Shown: positions 28,801 through 38,730, counted from the stretch's first letter. The stretch: DNA of 64,000 nucleotides from Psettodes erumei (GCA_016785225.1 JAFBJZ010000888.1:2918501-2982500), one strand, 5' to 3'. Translations and numbers: made by a program. Notes: generated from the letters alone by a model not told the origin.

Positions 28801-31800
28801 GAATAAATGAATGAGATTTGGAACAGGAAGTGCCGGGAGCCGGTGCAAGCAGCAGAGGGGTAATGAGTCGAGGTAACCCATAATCTCGAGGTTTTCTCTG
28901 GTGTGCGTCTTGAGTTTAGACACTCCATTCTCCCCACGCAGTTGTCCCACAAGCTCTCAATCCTGTCCTGAGTGTGTTGTGGTCGCTCTGCTGCTGCTTA
29001 GGATGATGTCAGACTTTAGACATGCTAAAGTTTCCTGTGTGTGTCAGGAAAGCACCTCTGCTTGGTTCTGAATGACAAGACAACACCAGTAAGTGAGCAG
29101 TTGAGTATTTTGGTTTGACTCTGTCAGTTGCTGTCTCTCTTGGGGGGACACGGTATGCTGTAGAGACAGTGTATCCGTTCATGTTTTTCATCTTGCTGTT
29201 CCTTCATCCAGTGCTGCTTTCCAACACACACGTCACCATCACTCACTGCATGTGTGTCCGATCATCCATGAGCTAAAAAAAAACAATAGAGCTGTGGATG
29301 ACTGCGCTTTCAACCGAGGGAGGCCTGCTGCTTTGGGTTTGGGAGATGGTTGAAGGATGAACGGTTCACAGGGAGCGACATTCTGGGCCCCCAGGGAGGG
29401 AGGAAGGCACCGGTGTGTGGAGAAAGGAGATGGTGTCCGACTGGCGCTGGGACCCGATTCCATACCCAACGCCACCCCTGCCACGCTCGGCCAACCTCAG
29501 GGCCACCCAGGCCCTAATCAGCAGGATGCAGAGCATCTCCAGGGGCAGCCAAGCCAAGCCCCAGCTGCCTGGTGACTCCCTCTGCCCCTTCTCTCTCTTT
29601 CTCTCTGCTCGATTCAGTCTTAAGCACAAACACACAAACACACACACACTTCCTTAGCTGCTTCCTACACCCATGCCCCCGTGTCATTATTGACTCATTC
29701 TCCTTGACTGCACCTCACCCATCCAGCGCCTGCCACTCATTACCACAGGGCACTGGGGACAACAGTGCGTGCCCTATCCTCCAAGATTACAACAACACAA
29801 TTTCACACAACACTACTGCAAAGACTAAGACAGTGATAGAGAATAAGACACTCACATATATGAGAATTTTTGCACTGGACTTGTGAAAAAAAAACTTTCT
29901 AAAAAAATACAGTATGTTCTCTTCTCCTATTTTTGCCCTCTAGCATGTACAAATGATTGCCTAATCCTTATAGATTCATCTTTCTGCCAGTAGCTATGCT
30001 TTCAGTGGACTCCGAATCAGAAGCATAAATCACTCCACACCAAAAAGTAAAAGTAAAATGTATGGTATGCTGGGGGGGAGGGGGGAGGGGGGGCAGGTGT
30101 GATGGTAAAGCAGCTGTCATCATATTTTCTCCCTGACTACTACTCGCTGATAATTGCTTGACATACACGCAAGGCTTGACTGCATCCTCGCAAAGCAATA
30201 CACGGGTGTCTGCATAGTATGGATTAAGCAACGCATCATCAATCTTAGTCTGGACGACACCGTGCACTGCAAATACACACCGGACGCTAACACGTGACTT
30301 TTCACACTCGCCCCCAGAGTGAGCCAGAAAGTGGCACAAACTCAATCAAAACCAGTCCCACCTGCTGCAGCTGTGCCCGGCAGGCTGAGTCTGGTGAGCT
30401 ACACGGGAGGTGGTGTGAGGGTAAAATGTCGATTCGCCCGCATGTTGATATACAAAGGTCTGTAGTGAAGGGGGAATAATTACCTGTATTTACAGAGAAA
30501 AGCTGAAGGCTGACGTGCCTGTTTATAACACCGCGCTGGCCAACAGCTGTCAAGTGCGTTCGATGCTGAGCAGAACAGGATGTGCTGACAACATTTATTT
30601 ACAAAATAACTGTGGCGCTAACAACATCTAATGCTAAAGTGTGTGGCAAGCGCAGACCACCAACCTGAAACCGCACCAGTCCAAAAAGAGGTTTTCTCAG
30701 TGTGCAATGATTGCTTTGGCTGCCGTTTTTTCATGATTAATAGAATTTTACATTTGCAATCCAAAATCTTTCAATTCATCGGTAAACTCAACTTTCAGCA
30801 GTGACTGCTGTCCACTGTCACTTGTAGTTTCAGTACAGTTGTAGCTCGAATTAGCTGCAGTAAAGGCAAATTCAACCTTAGGGACGCACACGTCACTGGA
30901 TCCCCACCTTAAGTAAACTAAGATGTCAGTGCAGCGTGATGACAGTGTGGCAGAGAAAGGAGCTCTGTGCTGCGCTGCTGGTGAGACTGACGTGTGCTCT
31001 TTAAGAGTTCGCCAAGTACAATAGTGAGAGGCGATGGTCCTGCTCTATACTAATTGAGTCAGCATGCACTGCTGCTGGTCACAGCGACCTTTTGCAGCGG
31101 CAGATCGACTCCTGGCTTCAGGGAACATTAATAACGCAGCATACAAACTCATACAGAAACACAGACTGTGGTGCGGATATACTTCACTGCTGTCGTCAAG
31201 TTACAAAAAAGGCTACAGGGCTTTTAAAATTTCGACAACGAGCTCAATAGTGGCTGAATAACATGCATACAATTGAAGTTTTTACTGTGCTTTCTAAATT
31301 TCTGTTGCAAACTTTAATAGAGGGAGACAGGCTTTTCAAATCTGATTCTTCTGCTGTAGCTGATATGAGTCAAATATTATTTCTCCAGAATGAGAAGTCA
31401 GCTCACTAAAAGGCAGAGCAATGTAACCACTTAAAAATCTGATTTTAACATTCACTGACAAAAAAATTAAGAAAAGTAAGAGAACACAAAAGTGCAGACA
31501 AATGAGAGAAAGGTCATAGCTGTGTTGACCGTGCTCTACATGCTCTTGTAAAGTTTGCAACAGCCGAACATCCATGCCACATCCAAGCCAAAAAAAGAGC
31601 TGTTCAGCATGCACTGACTGTTTCTTACCACTTTTGCTGGAAGGACAATGAGTCATTACACAGTTTAAACGCACACAGCTAACCGTCGTCTCTGGAAAAC
31701 TGAAATTTCCACAACGTAAACTGTTGTCTGTGCATACATTGCTGGTGACATACCTGTACTACAGGGTGTCCCCCAGAGAGCGCCTTCACTGCCCCCCGGC

Positions 31801-34800
31801 TGCCCTCAGTCTCGTAGTGGGCCCTGTGGTGGGACTTCGGCTGCACCTCGATCTGTAGGTTGTATGGGCCGGAGCAGGACGGAAGCTGCCAGTCAAGAGC
31901 TGGCATAGTTGGGCTGGAATACCATGACACATTGCTTGTTAAGTATCAATCACAAAATTTTATTATCTTTTATCTATTCCGTGCCAGATTTATACTCACC
32001 GTCTGGCTATTCATTCCTTAAAAACAGGAAGCGTGTCTGCTTAGAATAAAAGCACAGAGAATGACTATCCTTTTAGTTTTTTTTATTTTGCTCTCTATTT
32101 TATTCTATTCTATTCTTACTACTAAATTCCCATTTTGATTTGCCAAAGCAGGGATGTTGCAGTTTTTCCACAGTTCAATCACTGCCAAGGAAGTCAGTCA
32201 AAAAGTTTTAAACTTGCTTTAAATTAGCTTCAAATTAGAACATTTTCGTGCAATCCAATTGGCTTGATGCTTCTCCATTTCATCATAGTCTATAATCTAA
32301 TCAATTGAAATCGCTCGCTGACGTGTGGAATTCCTTAGGCCTGGGTAATAATTAGTGGTCTTTTTTATGAAAAAATAAATGAGAGAAGAATGTGCCGTGG
32401 TTAGACAGCCGTGTGTTTTTTATTATGGTGTGACAGGTGGAAACAGACGGAGTTAAGAAAATGACAGTGGGCGGAAAGACATTTCTAGGGCACAAAAACA
32501 AATCTCACACCAGCTGGCAATCAGCCTGTCCTTTGATACAATTATTATCCATTCCAAATAGATAACTACAGACTTGTAAAACATAACCCCGCTAGTACTG
32601 CAGACTGCCGAGTTGTACAGTTGAATAAGGTCAACAGCACACCCTGCCTTGGAGCGTGGTATCTCTTTCTCAGAGCTACAGCTGGCCTCCCTTTACATCA
32701 TTGTTCTCGAGATGGCGAATCAGTGCTTCCCATGTGAACGCCGTGGAGATATCTCAACCAAAACAAACATGTGCAAGACAATATTTCTCTGTGCCGGATG
32801 CCTGGTAAACGCAAACCCCTGACCTGAAGGGTGGCTCAACTGAAACCAATCTCTGGCATCTTTGTGGAACTCGCAGGCTGTTTGTTGACCCAAAACGAAC
32901 TGATTTCCCCCCACAGGGCTTTATCTGCCCAGTCAGTGCATGACATCACGTTAGCTCCACAGAAAGAGGTGGGCTGGCGGCGCGGCGGGCCAGAGCAGCG
33001 AGCCGCCTGATTAACCCACAGACTGCTTCCCCTTCAGCCGGGCCTGTCACCATTACTTCCTGTTGCTCACTATCTTAATCAAACACTTGATTTCCGACAG
33101 GAAAGAGTGTTATTGACTTGGGAAAAAAATGCCACGGGGGACACGACTGAAATTGAAAAAGCTTACCTAGCTCAAAAGTAAAAAATCAATGACATGGCTG
33201 AGTGTACACGTATTTGTGTGTGTCTTTCTGTGCATGTGTGTGGGTTCCTATAGCAACAGTTGCACACATGCACACACACACACACAGTGGGCGACTCCTC
33301 CCTGTGAAATATGATTTATTAAATAGTCTTGATCTTCAAAGAGAACTCTTTTCGAAGTGAAGCGCATGCAACTTTTGGATTTCTGCCTTTGGATATGGCC
33401 TTTGAAGATTAAAAACTAAAACAATCTTGTCCCTACAATAAATAAATAACACTAAATGTGGCAACGAAAAAGACAACAGCGGAGTACAGTGGCGGAGCTA
33501 TTGTTTTTCCTCTGCACTGGCTGGAAAGAAGTGGTTTCCCTCGGCAGAATGTCAAAAAACATAAATCTGTCTAAATAAGATTACACTTGTTTTTGCTTCA
33601 TTGTCTTCTCATGGCAATTTAGAGGAGAGACTCCAGGGTTGGTTTTACATCGACTGCTTCAGTCATCTTTGAAGTCACAAGTGTTTCATCTTGTGGAGTC
33701 GTATGATTAACTTTGGTGCAATATTAAACACAACAGAATCTGGAGAAACTCCACCTACCTGAGGTAAGGCTTGGGTTTGGACCAGGAGTAGGGATGCTGG
33801 GGCACGTCCAGGAACCCTCCACAATAGTTCTCCTTCTTGAGGGCCAGCCGCGAGGGGTAGTCCTCGTGGCAGAGCTCTGCATCCGGACTCAGGTCCTCGC
33901 CACCAGGCTCCACCTTCAGGCTCATGGAGGATGAGTGGTCCAGCATTGTCTTGCGTGTTTTGATTGGGATTCCCTCCCCCATGTCTATCACTCCATCTGT
34001 GGTAAGAGCGTTGATGGCGGCGACAATGGCGGAGTTGGTGTACTGGTTGGTACTAGCGAGCCAGTTCTCATCTGTGACACTGACCCTTGGGGAGCCATGT
34101 GGAGAAGGGGTAGGAGACTGATTGGGTGAGCAGGATGTCTGACGGTAGGGGGCCCCGTTGAAGCTGTACTTTCTCTTACCCATCCCCCCGCCTCCACCGT
34201 TGCCTCCACCGCCACCGCTGCAGGTCGGCGAGTTAGGCCTGGAGCCACGGGGTTGGGCTGGCCAGCCCTCCTCTGCCACGGCTCCTATCTGAGGGGAGGT
34301 AGAGGGCGAATGGTGAGGGGAGCCGGCAGGGCCGCTGGCGTGCGGGCAGGACAGAAGCGAGGATGAGCCTTTGGGAGAGACACAGGGAGACTGCCAGGGG
34401 GAGTTCTGTGGGGAGTTGTCATAGTTGTAGAAGCCAGACTCGTAGGAGGACGCCTCAGAGTTACAGCTGCGTGAGGAGATACTGCTTGCAGGGCTGAGGC
34501 AGCTGGGATCACGGTAGCCGTCTGCATTGGGGAGTGTCAGCGTGACGATGGAGTTAACGCCTCGTTTGATGATGTGGTCTTCGCTGCTGCTCTCCTCTAC
34601 CTCATCCTCAGGATACTGGCTGTATGCAGTGATCTCAATGCGGGGGCTTTCCAGGGCTGGAGCCCCATTGGGTCTCAGGCCGGGAGGCAGGTAGTAGCCT
34701 GACGCTGCATGGTTATCATTTTGGAGGCTGTAGCCTGTCTGGTGGCAGGAAGAAACTGAGATGACTGGGCTGGACTGTAAGGTGTGGTACTGCGTGGCCA

Positions 34801-37800
34801 GACATGGGTTTCCCATGCCCAGTGGAAGGGACAGGCTGACATTTGGTGTGTAGCTGTAGGCATCTGGGAAAAAAGGCAATATATTTTAAGTGTAGAGAAG
34901 TATAGTGCCTGACTACATGCCACTGTAAATGTTCAGAACCGTGACATTATGGTGGTAATTAGCTCTGATTACATTTCAGAACAATAGCCCTACACAGCTC
35001 TCACCAATATGTCTTGCAGTGAGTGACTGCCTCTCTAAACATCTGGAGAAGCTTAGCAATCATCTCAAAGTGGTTACTGTATGTGGTTGCTGTGTAGTTG
35101 CAAGTTGCACAGCCACTCTGTTTGTTTGATCAGTTCATCTAAGGCTCTATTTGGCACACCCTGCTGTCATATGGACTCTACAGGAATTCCTCCAGCAGCG
35201 CTGATGGATGCTTTATTTGATTGATTGCATCACTCACTGAGTGAATTAGACCCTCCCCTGTGGAAAACTGACAGCACTCTCGCATCGCTCCGAGCTTGTG
35301 ATTAAGACAAAGAGAGTTTGCTGCAGCGTTACACACACGCATCGTGGGGCACGCACAAGCAAGCGCACAAGGAAATCAAAGGCAGTGACATACAGTAAAA
35401 GCTAAGTTTGTGGAAGCGTATACTGTATAGCAGGTAGCTGCTCCAGTTTGCCTTGTAGCAGCTGGCTGCTGTGTCAACAGTTGTAAAACCTAATGTCTAC
35501 CTTTTATTGATAATGTCTGTGAGGATAAAAGTGGTCACAGAATGAAAGCCATTCAGTCTGAAACCCAGCGAAGGGCATTCCCCTTGATGCAGCGTGCTAT
35601 ATTTGTTAACCACAACGCTGTGCATCACATGAAATGATGAATCTGTCACACGCCACATAATATGTGGGTAGGCAGTCTAAAATTAATTTATGAGAAACTA
35701 TTTTTACAGGGGATTATGTGTTTCAGACAAGTTCAATATACTAAGTCCAATGACGATTAAGTCTTTTTTTACAGGCACCCAGCTGATAATATCCAAGCAC
35801 TTTATACAAAAATGCTCTTCCTTTTAAGACTTGGGTAACATATTATTTACAGAACACAGATTTAAGATTTCTCCCAAGTCATTGGTTTTTTTTTGCTAAA
35901 AGAAAAAAATGGCTGATATCATGATCCAAGAGGGTAGAAAAGAAACCCTCCATCGCTCCTTCAGTACACATGTCTCTCAGGTTCATTCTGGACACCTCGG
36001 CTGTACACATAGCTGACATCAAACTCTTGCTGTTTATGCTGGAAGCTCGTCTCAGCCCCAGTGATTATACCCTAAGTTCAAAAATAAAACCTCATATGCC
36101 TTCAGCTCAGTCTCATCTGATGCTTTTCTCCTCTGGTTCACCCTCTTCTAGTGCAGAGCAGATGATAATCTCCTGCCCAATCCCAGCGCCGTGACACACC
36201 TCCTTACTTCAGGCCTGACTGACTTTGCTTAGAGTTGCAGCTGTTTTTTTCCCTTTTGTGTGATCAGTTCACTACACAACAACATACCTCACCTCTTCTA
36301 ACACCCACTCAAACACACTGGAGCTTTCACTCCTGTGTGCTGCATGATCTTGAAACCTGGCTTTTCCGGTTCACACGTGTCACATCTGCTGAACCAACAA
36401 AATTATAGCAGATCATAATTTGTGGGGTGAAATGAATGAAAGAAAAAAAAATATGACTCACTCTTGCACTCAAGGCAAAGCATCGACAGTTGTTTGCAAT
36501 GCGCTCAAAATGCGGTGTAAGCAGAGTTAATTTGAAAACACTGACTGATCACAAAGATTATAGCGTGCACTTTCTGTCCTCAACAATTTTTCTCAATTAT
36601 GCTATCACGATCAAAACGCTCTCTCCCCACAACCAAACCAGCATGACTAAAGAATGGATGGATTTATCCACGGGGATTGAGGTCTAGGCTGTGCTCAGAC
36701 TGACGGGACCTCAGGGGGAGATAGGTGGTCGCCCACAGAAGTCATCTGCAGCCTGTGGAACTAAGAGCCCTGGGGCCACTTATTGCACATGGCTGACTAT
36801 GGGATATGGCAAAACACCAGCAGAGTGTGTCTGTGTGTGTCTGTGCGCCTGCCTTTGTGCGTGATAATAATGGAGCCCTCTGCATAGTGCTGAAGCTGTG
36901 TGGTTCACCATGTCTCCTTGTCAAGCAAGCTACCCCTGATCACACAGATCACAGCTTTCGCTTTCTCTCACTTAGGCACACACACGCACACACATGTCTG
37001 TTACCAATTATACGGCTGAGGACTGAGGGGCAGAAATGAATAATGACGCAGCCTGCAACCTACCCGTCTGAAACCTCAAAAAACAAAATGAAATTCTCAA
37101 AATCCACCAAAAAGCATTGACAAGCACTGGAAGACTGGAAGTTATTTATGACAGGACAGACTATCAACAACTTCTGATGGACCAATTCAATTTTTTCTTC
37201 AATAAATGCTGAATCAATGAGTTTAAAGAGCTTCACACTTGACCCCTGACCTCTTACCTCCTGATGCATTAAGAGATTGGACCCCCCCCCCCCCCCAATT
37301 TAAAAGTAATAAAGAGTAAAATGGTTAGAAAAAAGAACTTTACTTTGACATGAACCTCTTATCAGGAGTGGAGGGGGCAGCAATAGGGTAACCCCATCAG
37401 CATTCATCACACACGTCTCAGAGCACCTGCGAGGACAGCTGGAGACACCTAATGGTGTGGATGTAAAATGGGTGTATGCCACTCAGTGTGCTTGAGTGAC
37501 TGCTCATGCAGAGCAAAAAATTAAGTTTAAAAAAAAGTGTCCAGAATTTATCTGGTGACATCTTCATAAAATAACTTGTCAGGAGTATTTCCAGATGTTT
37601 CCTCAAAGTTTATGGTTTAACCTTGTAATAACTTGGAGAAATTACTAATGTGACAAAATAATGATATATTGTTGGACAGTCAACAATTAACCCCACATAT
37701 TTCTTTTTTTCACTTATGTGCATGTATTTCGCTCAAAAAACCGCAGATTGTATTGCTGTAATATCCGTTTACCAAGACATTTTGCAGGAGTGCCATATCA

Positions 37801-38053
37801 GTTTATATTAGCTTGCAGCAGTACATACAGTATACATTAACTGACTTCACCTCACAGCAAAAAAAGAAGCAAATTCATAGCTGACTCGTTCTAAAGCATG
37901 AAACTGAACTTTTAGCATTATAATAGTCTTACCTTCCTCTGCAGACTTCATCTCGGCGGCGACAGAGGTGAGAGACTGGAGTCCCCGCTGCTGACCGACT
38001 GTTGCTCCGAAGCTGAACTTGGAATTGACGCTCAGGCAGAATGTGTCCTGCAT
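1011..38053 (-). CDS. nfatc1: nfatc1 coding region, nine exons in window, 3' end missing
   Basis: NFATc1 is a Ca2+/calcineurin-controlled transcription factor. It is kept phosphorylated in the cytoplasm, enters the nucleus when calcineurin removes the phosphates, and binds GGAAA sites alone or with AP-1. Known family roles include heart valve, lymphocyte and osteoclast development. CDS on the minus strand, in transcript order: 38053-37933, 34863-33759, 31913-31754, 23119-22917, 20021-19849, 18914-18774, 10193-10138, 8125-7993, 1673-1011. These sum to 2755 nt, i.e. 918 codons plus one base. The human protein is about 943 residues, so only a short last exon is lacking. Paralogue assignment to NFATC1, not C2-C4, rests on MKSAEE at the end of exon 1, [10 protein letters not shown], the [13 protein letters not shown] serine-rich block, [48 protein letters not shown] and EELDQxYLDD-like C-terminal motifs. 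No frameshift or internal stop was seen. Intron phases in order: 1,2,0,2,1,1,0,1,1. Confidence 0.98.
1674..7992 (-). other. nfatc1 intron 8 (6.3 kb)
   Basis: No further exon recognised. Contents: an open extension of the exon 9 frame up to about 2067 (judged fortuitous); a GCTGCTGCT/GCC-rich patch at 2070-2102; a GC-richer patch at about 2935-3110; an AT-rich stretch at 4985-5090; a CT-rich tract at 6690-6732. Everything else looks like unique intronic DNA. Confidence 0.85.
7787..7992 (-). other. nfatc1: open read-through of exon 8 into intron 8 (possible short-isoform tail)
   Basis: Beyond FTYLPPN the frame stays open through the donor as [14 protein letters not shown] and on for about 68 residues to a stop at 7787. 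The mammalian short NFATc1/A isoform also ends by read-through at this exon, its tail beginning GNA. The shared GN simply reflects the donor sequence. No AATAAA was seen in the next kilobase of the minus strand, so a polyadenylated short form is not supported here. Confidence 0.2.
7993..8125 (-). CDS. nfatc1: nfatc1 exon 8, end of IPT domain and second NLS, residues 654-698
   Basis: Encodes [34 protein letters not shown] and [18 protein letters not shown] (about 680-687) is the C-terminal nuclear localisation signal of the family; the rest closes the IPT fold. Acceptor TTTCAG before 8125; donor GTAATC at 7992, a weaker donor than the others in this gene. Phase 1: the G joins TG of exon 9 to make Val698. 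Confidence 0.97.
8126..10137 (-). other. nfatc1 intron 7 (2.0 kb)
   Basis: Unique sequence between exons 7 and 8. A G-rich stretch lies at 9354-9373. No exon, RNA gene or mobile element recognised. Confidence 0.85.
10138..10193 (-). CDS. nfatc1: nfatc1 exon 7, 56-bp IPT microexon, residues 635-653
   Basis: This exon is short and has no own ATG, so it is easily missed. On the minus strand, between CAATAG and GTAAGT, it reads (G)AT-GGA-CAT-CAT then [15 protein letters not shown]. It aligns with human DGHHVWEMEAKTDRDLCKPN and has exactly the required phases: it takes one base from exon 6 and is phase 0 into exon 8. It supplies the IPT strand with the VWEMEA-type motif. It sits between introns of 8.6 and 2.0 kb. 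Confidence 0.95.
14698..14755. repeat. CT/TGTC simple repeat in intron 6
   Basis: TC dinucleotides flanking five TGTC units. Confidence 0.9.
18435..18463 (+). repeat. G-run in intron 6
   Basis: G12-T-G4-T-G11 on the plus strand, about 310 bases after the exon 6 donor. It can form a G-quadruplex on the non-sense strand of nfatc1. Confidence 0.95.
18774..18914 (-). CDS. nfatc1: nfatc1 exon 6, IPT domain, residues 588-635
   Basis: Encodes [19 protein letters not shown], then [19 protein letters not shown] and [21 protein letters not shown] and GGKxMxLSGxNFLxDSKVxFVEKA match mammalian NFATC1 closely (C2 has QRSAHELPMVERQ). This forms the first strands of the IPT immunoglobulin-like fold used for DNA backbone contact and dimerisation. 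Acceptor CAATAG before 18914; donor GTAAGC at 18773, phase 1. Confidence 0.97.
18915..19848 (-). other. nfatc1 intron 5 (0.9 kb)
   Basis: Short intron. A small (AC)n run (18931-18942) lies just upstream of the exon 6 acceptor in transcript sense. Nothing else recognised. Confidence 0.85.
19849..20021 (-). CDS. nfatc1: nfatc1 exon 5, end of RHR-N into IPT domain, residues 530-588
   Basis: Encodes [38 protein letters not shown] and [19 protein letters not shown]. The [14 protein letters not shown] segment is a hallmark of all calcineurin-dependent NFATs and ends the first Rel subdomain; ASNPIECS opens the linker to the IPT (RHR-C) fold. Acceptor TTCCCAG before 20021; donor GTAAGT at 19848, phase 1 (T joins CC of exon 6 to make Ser588). 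Confidence 0.97.
20022..22916 (-). other. nfatc1 intron 4 (2.9 kb)
   Basis: Carries the (GA)n-(GT)n microsatellite at 22752-22804, about 110 bases after the exon 4 donor. The remainder is AT-rich unique sequence with no exon recognised. Confidence 0.85.
22752..22804. repeat. compound (GA)n(GT)n microsatellite
   Basis: About 12 GA units followed by about 14 GT units, in intron 4 just downstream of exon 4. Confidence 0.97.
22917..23119 (-). CDS. nfatc1: nfatc1 exon 4, Rel-homology domain, residues 463-530
   Basis: Encodes [15 protein letters not shown], then [38 protein letters not shown] and [14 protein letters not shown]. This is the middle of the N-terminal Rel-homology (DNA-binding) subdomain and is nearly identical to mammalian NFATC1; [10 protein letters not shown] separates it from NFATC2 (DERILKPHAF). 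Acceptor CGCCAG before 23119; donor GTGAGT at 22916, phase 2. The final AT joins A of exon 5 to give Ile530. Confidence 0.97.
26787..26802. repeat. (TA)n short microsatellite
   Basis: About eight TA units in intron 3. Confidence 0.9.
30071..30093 (+). repeat. G-rich tract in intron 3
   Basis: Runs of 7-8, 6 and 7 G separated by single A. A four-tract quadruplex would have to split a run. Confidence 0.9.
31754..31913 (-). CDS. nfatc1: nfatc1 exon 3, start of Rel-homology domain, residues 409-462
   Basis: Encodes [18 protein letters not shown], then [20 protein letters not shown] and [13 protein letters not shown]. The [11 protein letters not shown] segment (about residues 439-449) is the family's DNA-recognition loop that contacts the GGAAA core; it is unchanged from mammals. 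Compared with human NFATC1, the linker between KPKP and PALDW is shorter by about five residues. Acceptor TTCCAG before 31913; donor GTATGT at 31753, phase 0. Confidence 0.97.
31914..33758 (-). other. nfatc1 intron 2 (1.8 kb)
   Basis: Unique sequence with a GC-rich, motif-dense block at about 32880-33120 and short TG/CA runs at 33218-33288. No exon recognised. Confidence 0.85.
33759..34863 (-). CDS. nfatc1: nfatc1 exon 2, calcineurin-regulatory region, residues 41-409
   Basis: Encodes the regulatory domain in one 1105-bp exon. Visible elements: PRIEIT (residues 114-119), the PxIxIT docking site for calcineurin; the serine-rich region after [12 protein letters not shown] (about 157-184), a CK1-type target in this family; three SP-type repeats (about 191-204, 222-231, 287-299); KRKYSFNG (270-277), the first nuclear localisation signal; and LKVEPG with Lys357 as a psi-K-x-E SUMO consensus. 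A glycine-rich run (about 257-267) lies between SP2 and the NLS and is absent from the human protein as I know it. Acceptor TTTTTTCCCAG before 34863; donor GTAGGT at 33758, phase 2. The exon ends in KPKPYL, and a split Ser codon leads into SPTMPALDW. Confidence 0.97.
34864..37932 (-). other. nfatc1 intron 1 (3.1 kb)
   Basis: This is where mammals place the P2 promoter and the beta first exon (with a FDFEFLFEF-like acidic/aromatic motif). I scanned the minus strand and found no such motif joined to a phase-1 donor. It contains a C15 tract (37282-37296) and a unique block at about 35150-35330 with GGAAA-type motifs. Confidence 0.8.
37282..37296 (+). repeat. C15 homopolymer in intron 1
   Basis: Fifteen consecutive C (G15 on the nfatc1 sense strand). 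Assembly length may be inaccurate here. Confidence 0.95.
37933..38053 (-). CDS. nfatc1: nfatc1 exon 1 (P1/alpha-type N terminus), residues 1-40
   Basis: Encodes 40 residues from [16 protein letters not shown] to MKSAEE, plus one base. The mammalian alpha first exon also ends in MKSAEE and carries a similar SKFxxG stretch, so this is the P1-promoter exon. The start is fixed by an in-frame TGA immediately before the ATG (plus 54-56 of block 38001-38060, i.e. 38054-38056). The context of the ATG (T at -3) is weak, so some initiation at the internal Met35 of MKSAEE is possible. Donor GTAAGA at 37932, phase 1: the G joins AT of exon 2 to make Asp41. Confidence 0.95.
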
Positions 38054-38367
38054 TCAACTAGCGATGCTCAACTTTCTCCAGTTGCAAGAGTGCAATAAGC
38101 GACACCTTCACCGATGATAGATCTGCAAAAGTGAGTTCACTTCATACAACATCGGGTAAAAAGCATAGCTCGCGAGAAACCTCTCAAAAGGCGAGCGGAC
38201 AAGTTGGAAGCGCAACGCGGTGGACTGTGCGCTCCGGATGAACAGGGGTGAACGTTGTACTAATGGGTCTGGAGACCGGCGCAGGTAGGGGCTGCGGAGG
38301 GGACCGCGGGTGAGGTGAGTTTGGCTCTCTTCAGCCCAGTGAAGGGTTTCAAGAGTCTCCCCAGGTC

Positions 38368-38375
38368 GATGACGC
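38368..38375 (+). promoter_or_regulatory. CRE/ATF-like motif GATGACGC, copy 1
   Basis: GATGACGC contains the TGACG half-site of CREB/ATF. An identical copy lies 94 bases upstream in gene sense, at 38462-38469. Confidence 0.35.
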
Positions 38376-38408
38376 AGCGCGGTTTGTCAGAGGGGCCGGC
38401 TCCGGTGC

Positions 38409-38415
38409 TTTTAAA
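38409..38415 (-). promoter_or_regulatory. TATA-like box TTTAAAA
   Basis: Minus strand reads CTTTAAAAGC, 356 bases upstream of the ATG in an otherwise GC-rich region. It is the only TATA-like element near exon 1 within the GC-rich block. Confidence 0.4.
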
Positions 38416-38418
38416 GCT

Positions 38419-38424
38419 GGAAAA
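38419..38424 (+). promoter_or_regulatory. NFAT core GGAAAA next to TATA-like box
   Basis: GGAAAA on the plus strand, 4 bases from the TATA-like element. It is a candidate autoregulatory NFAT site; the core is short, so a chance match is possible. Confidence 0.35.
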
Positions 38425-38461
38425 CACCCTCCGTCCTCCTGTCAGTGCGCCGCCTACCAGG

Positions 38462-38469
38462 GATGACGC
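38462..38469 (+). promoter_or_regulatory. CRE/ATF-like motif GATGACGC, copy 2
   Basis: Second identical GATGACGC in the P1 region. Two exact copies within 100 bases of GC-rich promoter make it a fair candidate for CREB/ATF input. Confidence 0.35.
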
Positions 38470-38534
38470 GGCCGGCTCCTGCAGCCTCCCGGACCGCCTG
38501 ACGATATCTTCCACCCCGGGATCCCATCGGAGTT

Positions 38535-38710
<176 letters not shown>

Positions 38711-38730
38711 TGTGTGAGACACGTGTGTTT

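Larger units (their letters stand above)
23120..31753 (-). other. nfatc1 intron 3 (8.6 kb)
   Basis: Contains a TA run (26787-26802), G-runs (27108-27119, 28226-28235, 30071-30093), a 162-codon plus-strand open frame (24382-24870) that I do not recognise, and unique blocks at about 26200-26560 and 27780-28140 that could be regulatory. No extra exon of nfatc1 seen. Confidence 0.85.

Noticed and set aside
33924..34527. Frames on both strands overlapping exon 2
   Set aside because: Shadows of the GC-rich NFAT regulatory exon.
37060..37269. Minus-strand frame with [14 protein letters not shown], considered as the beta first exon
   Set aside because: Superficial resemblance to the FDFEFLFEF motif, but the order is wrong and no suitable donor or start context follows.
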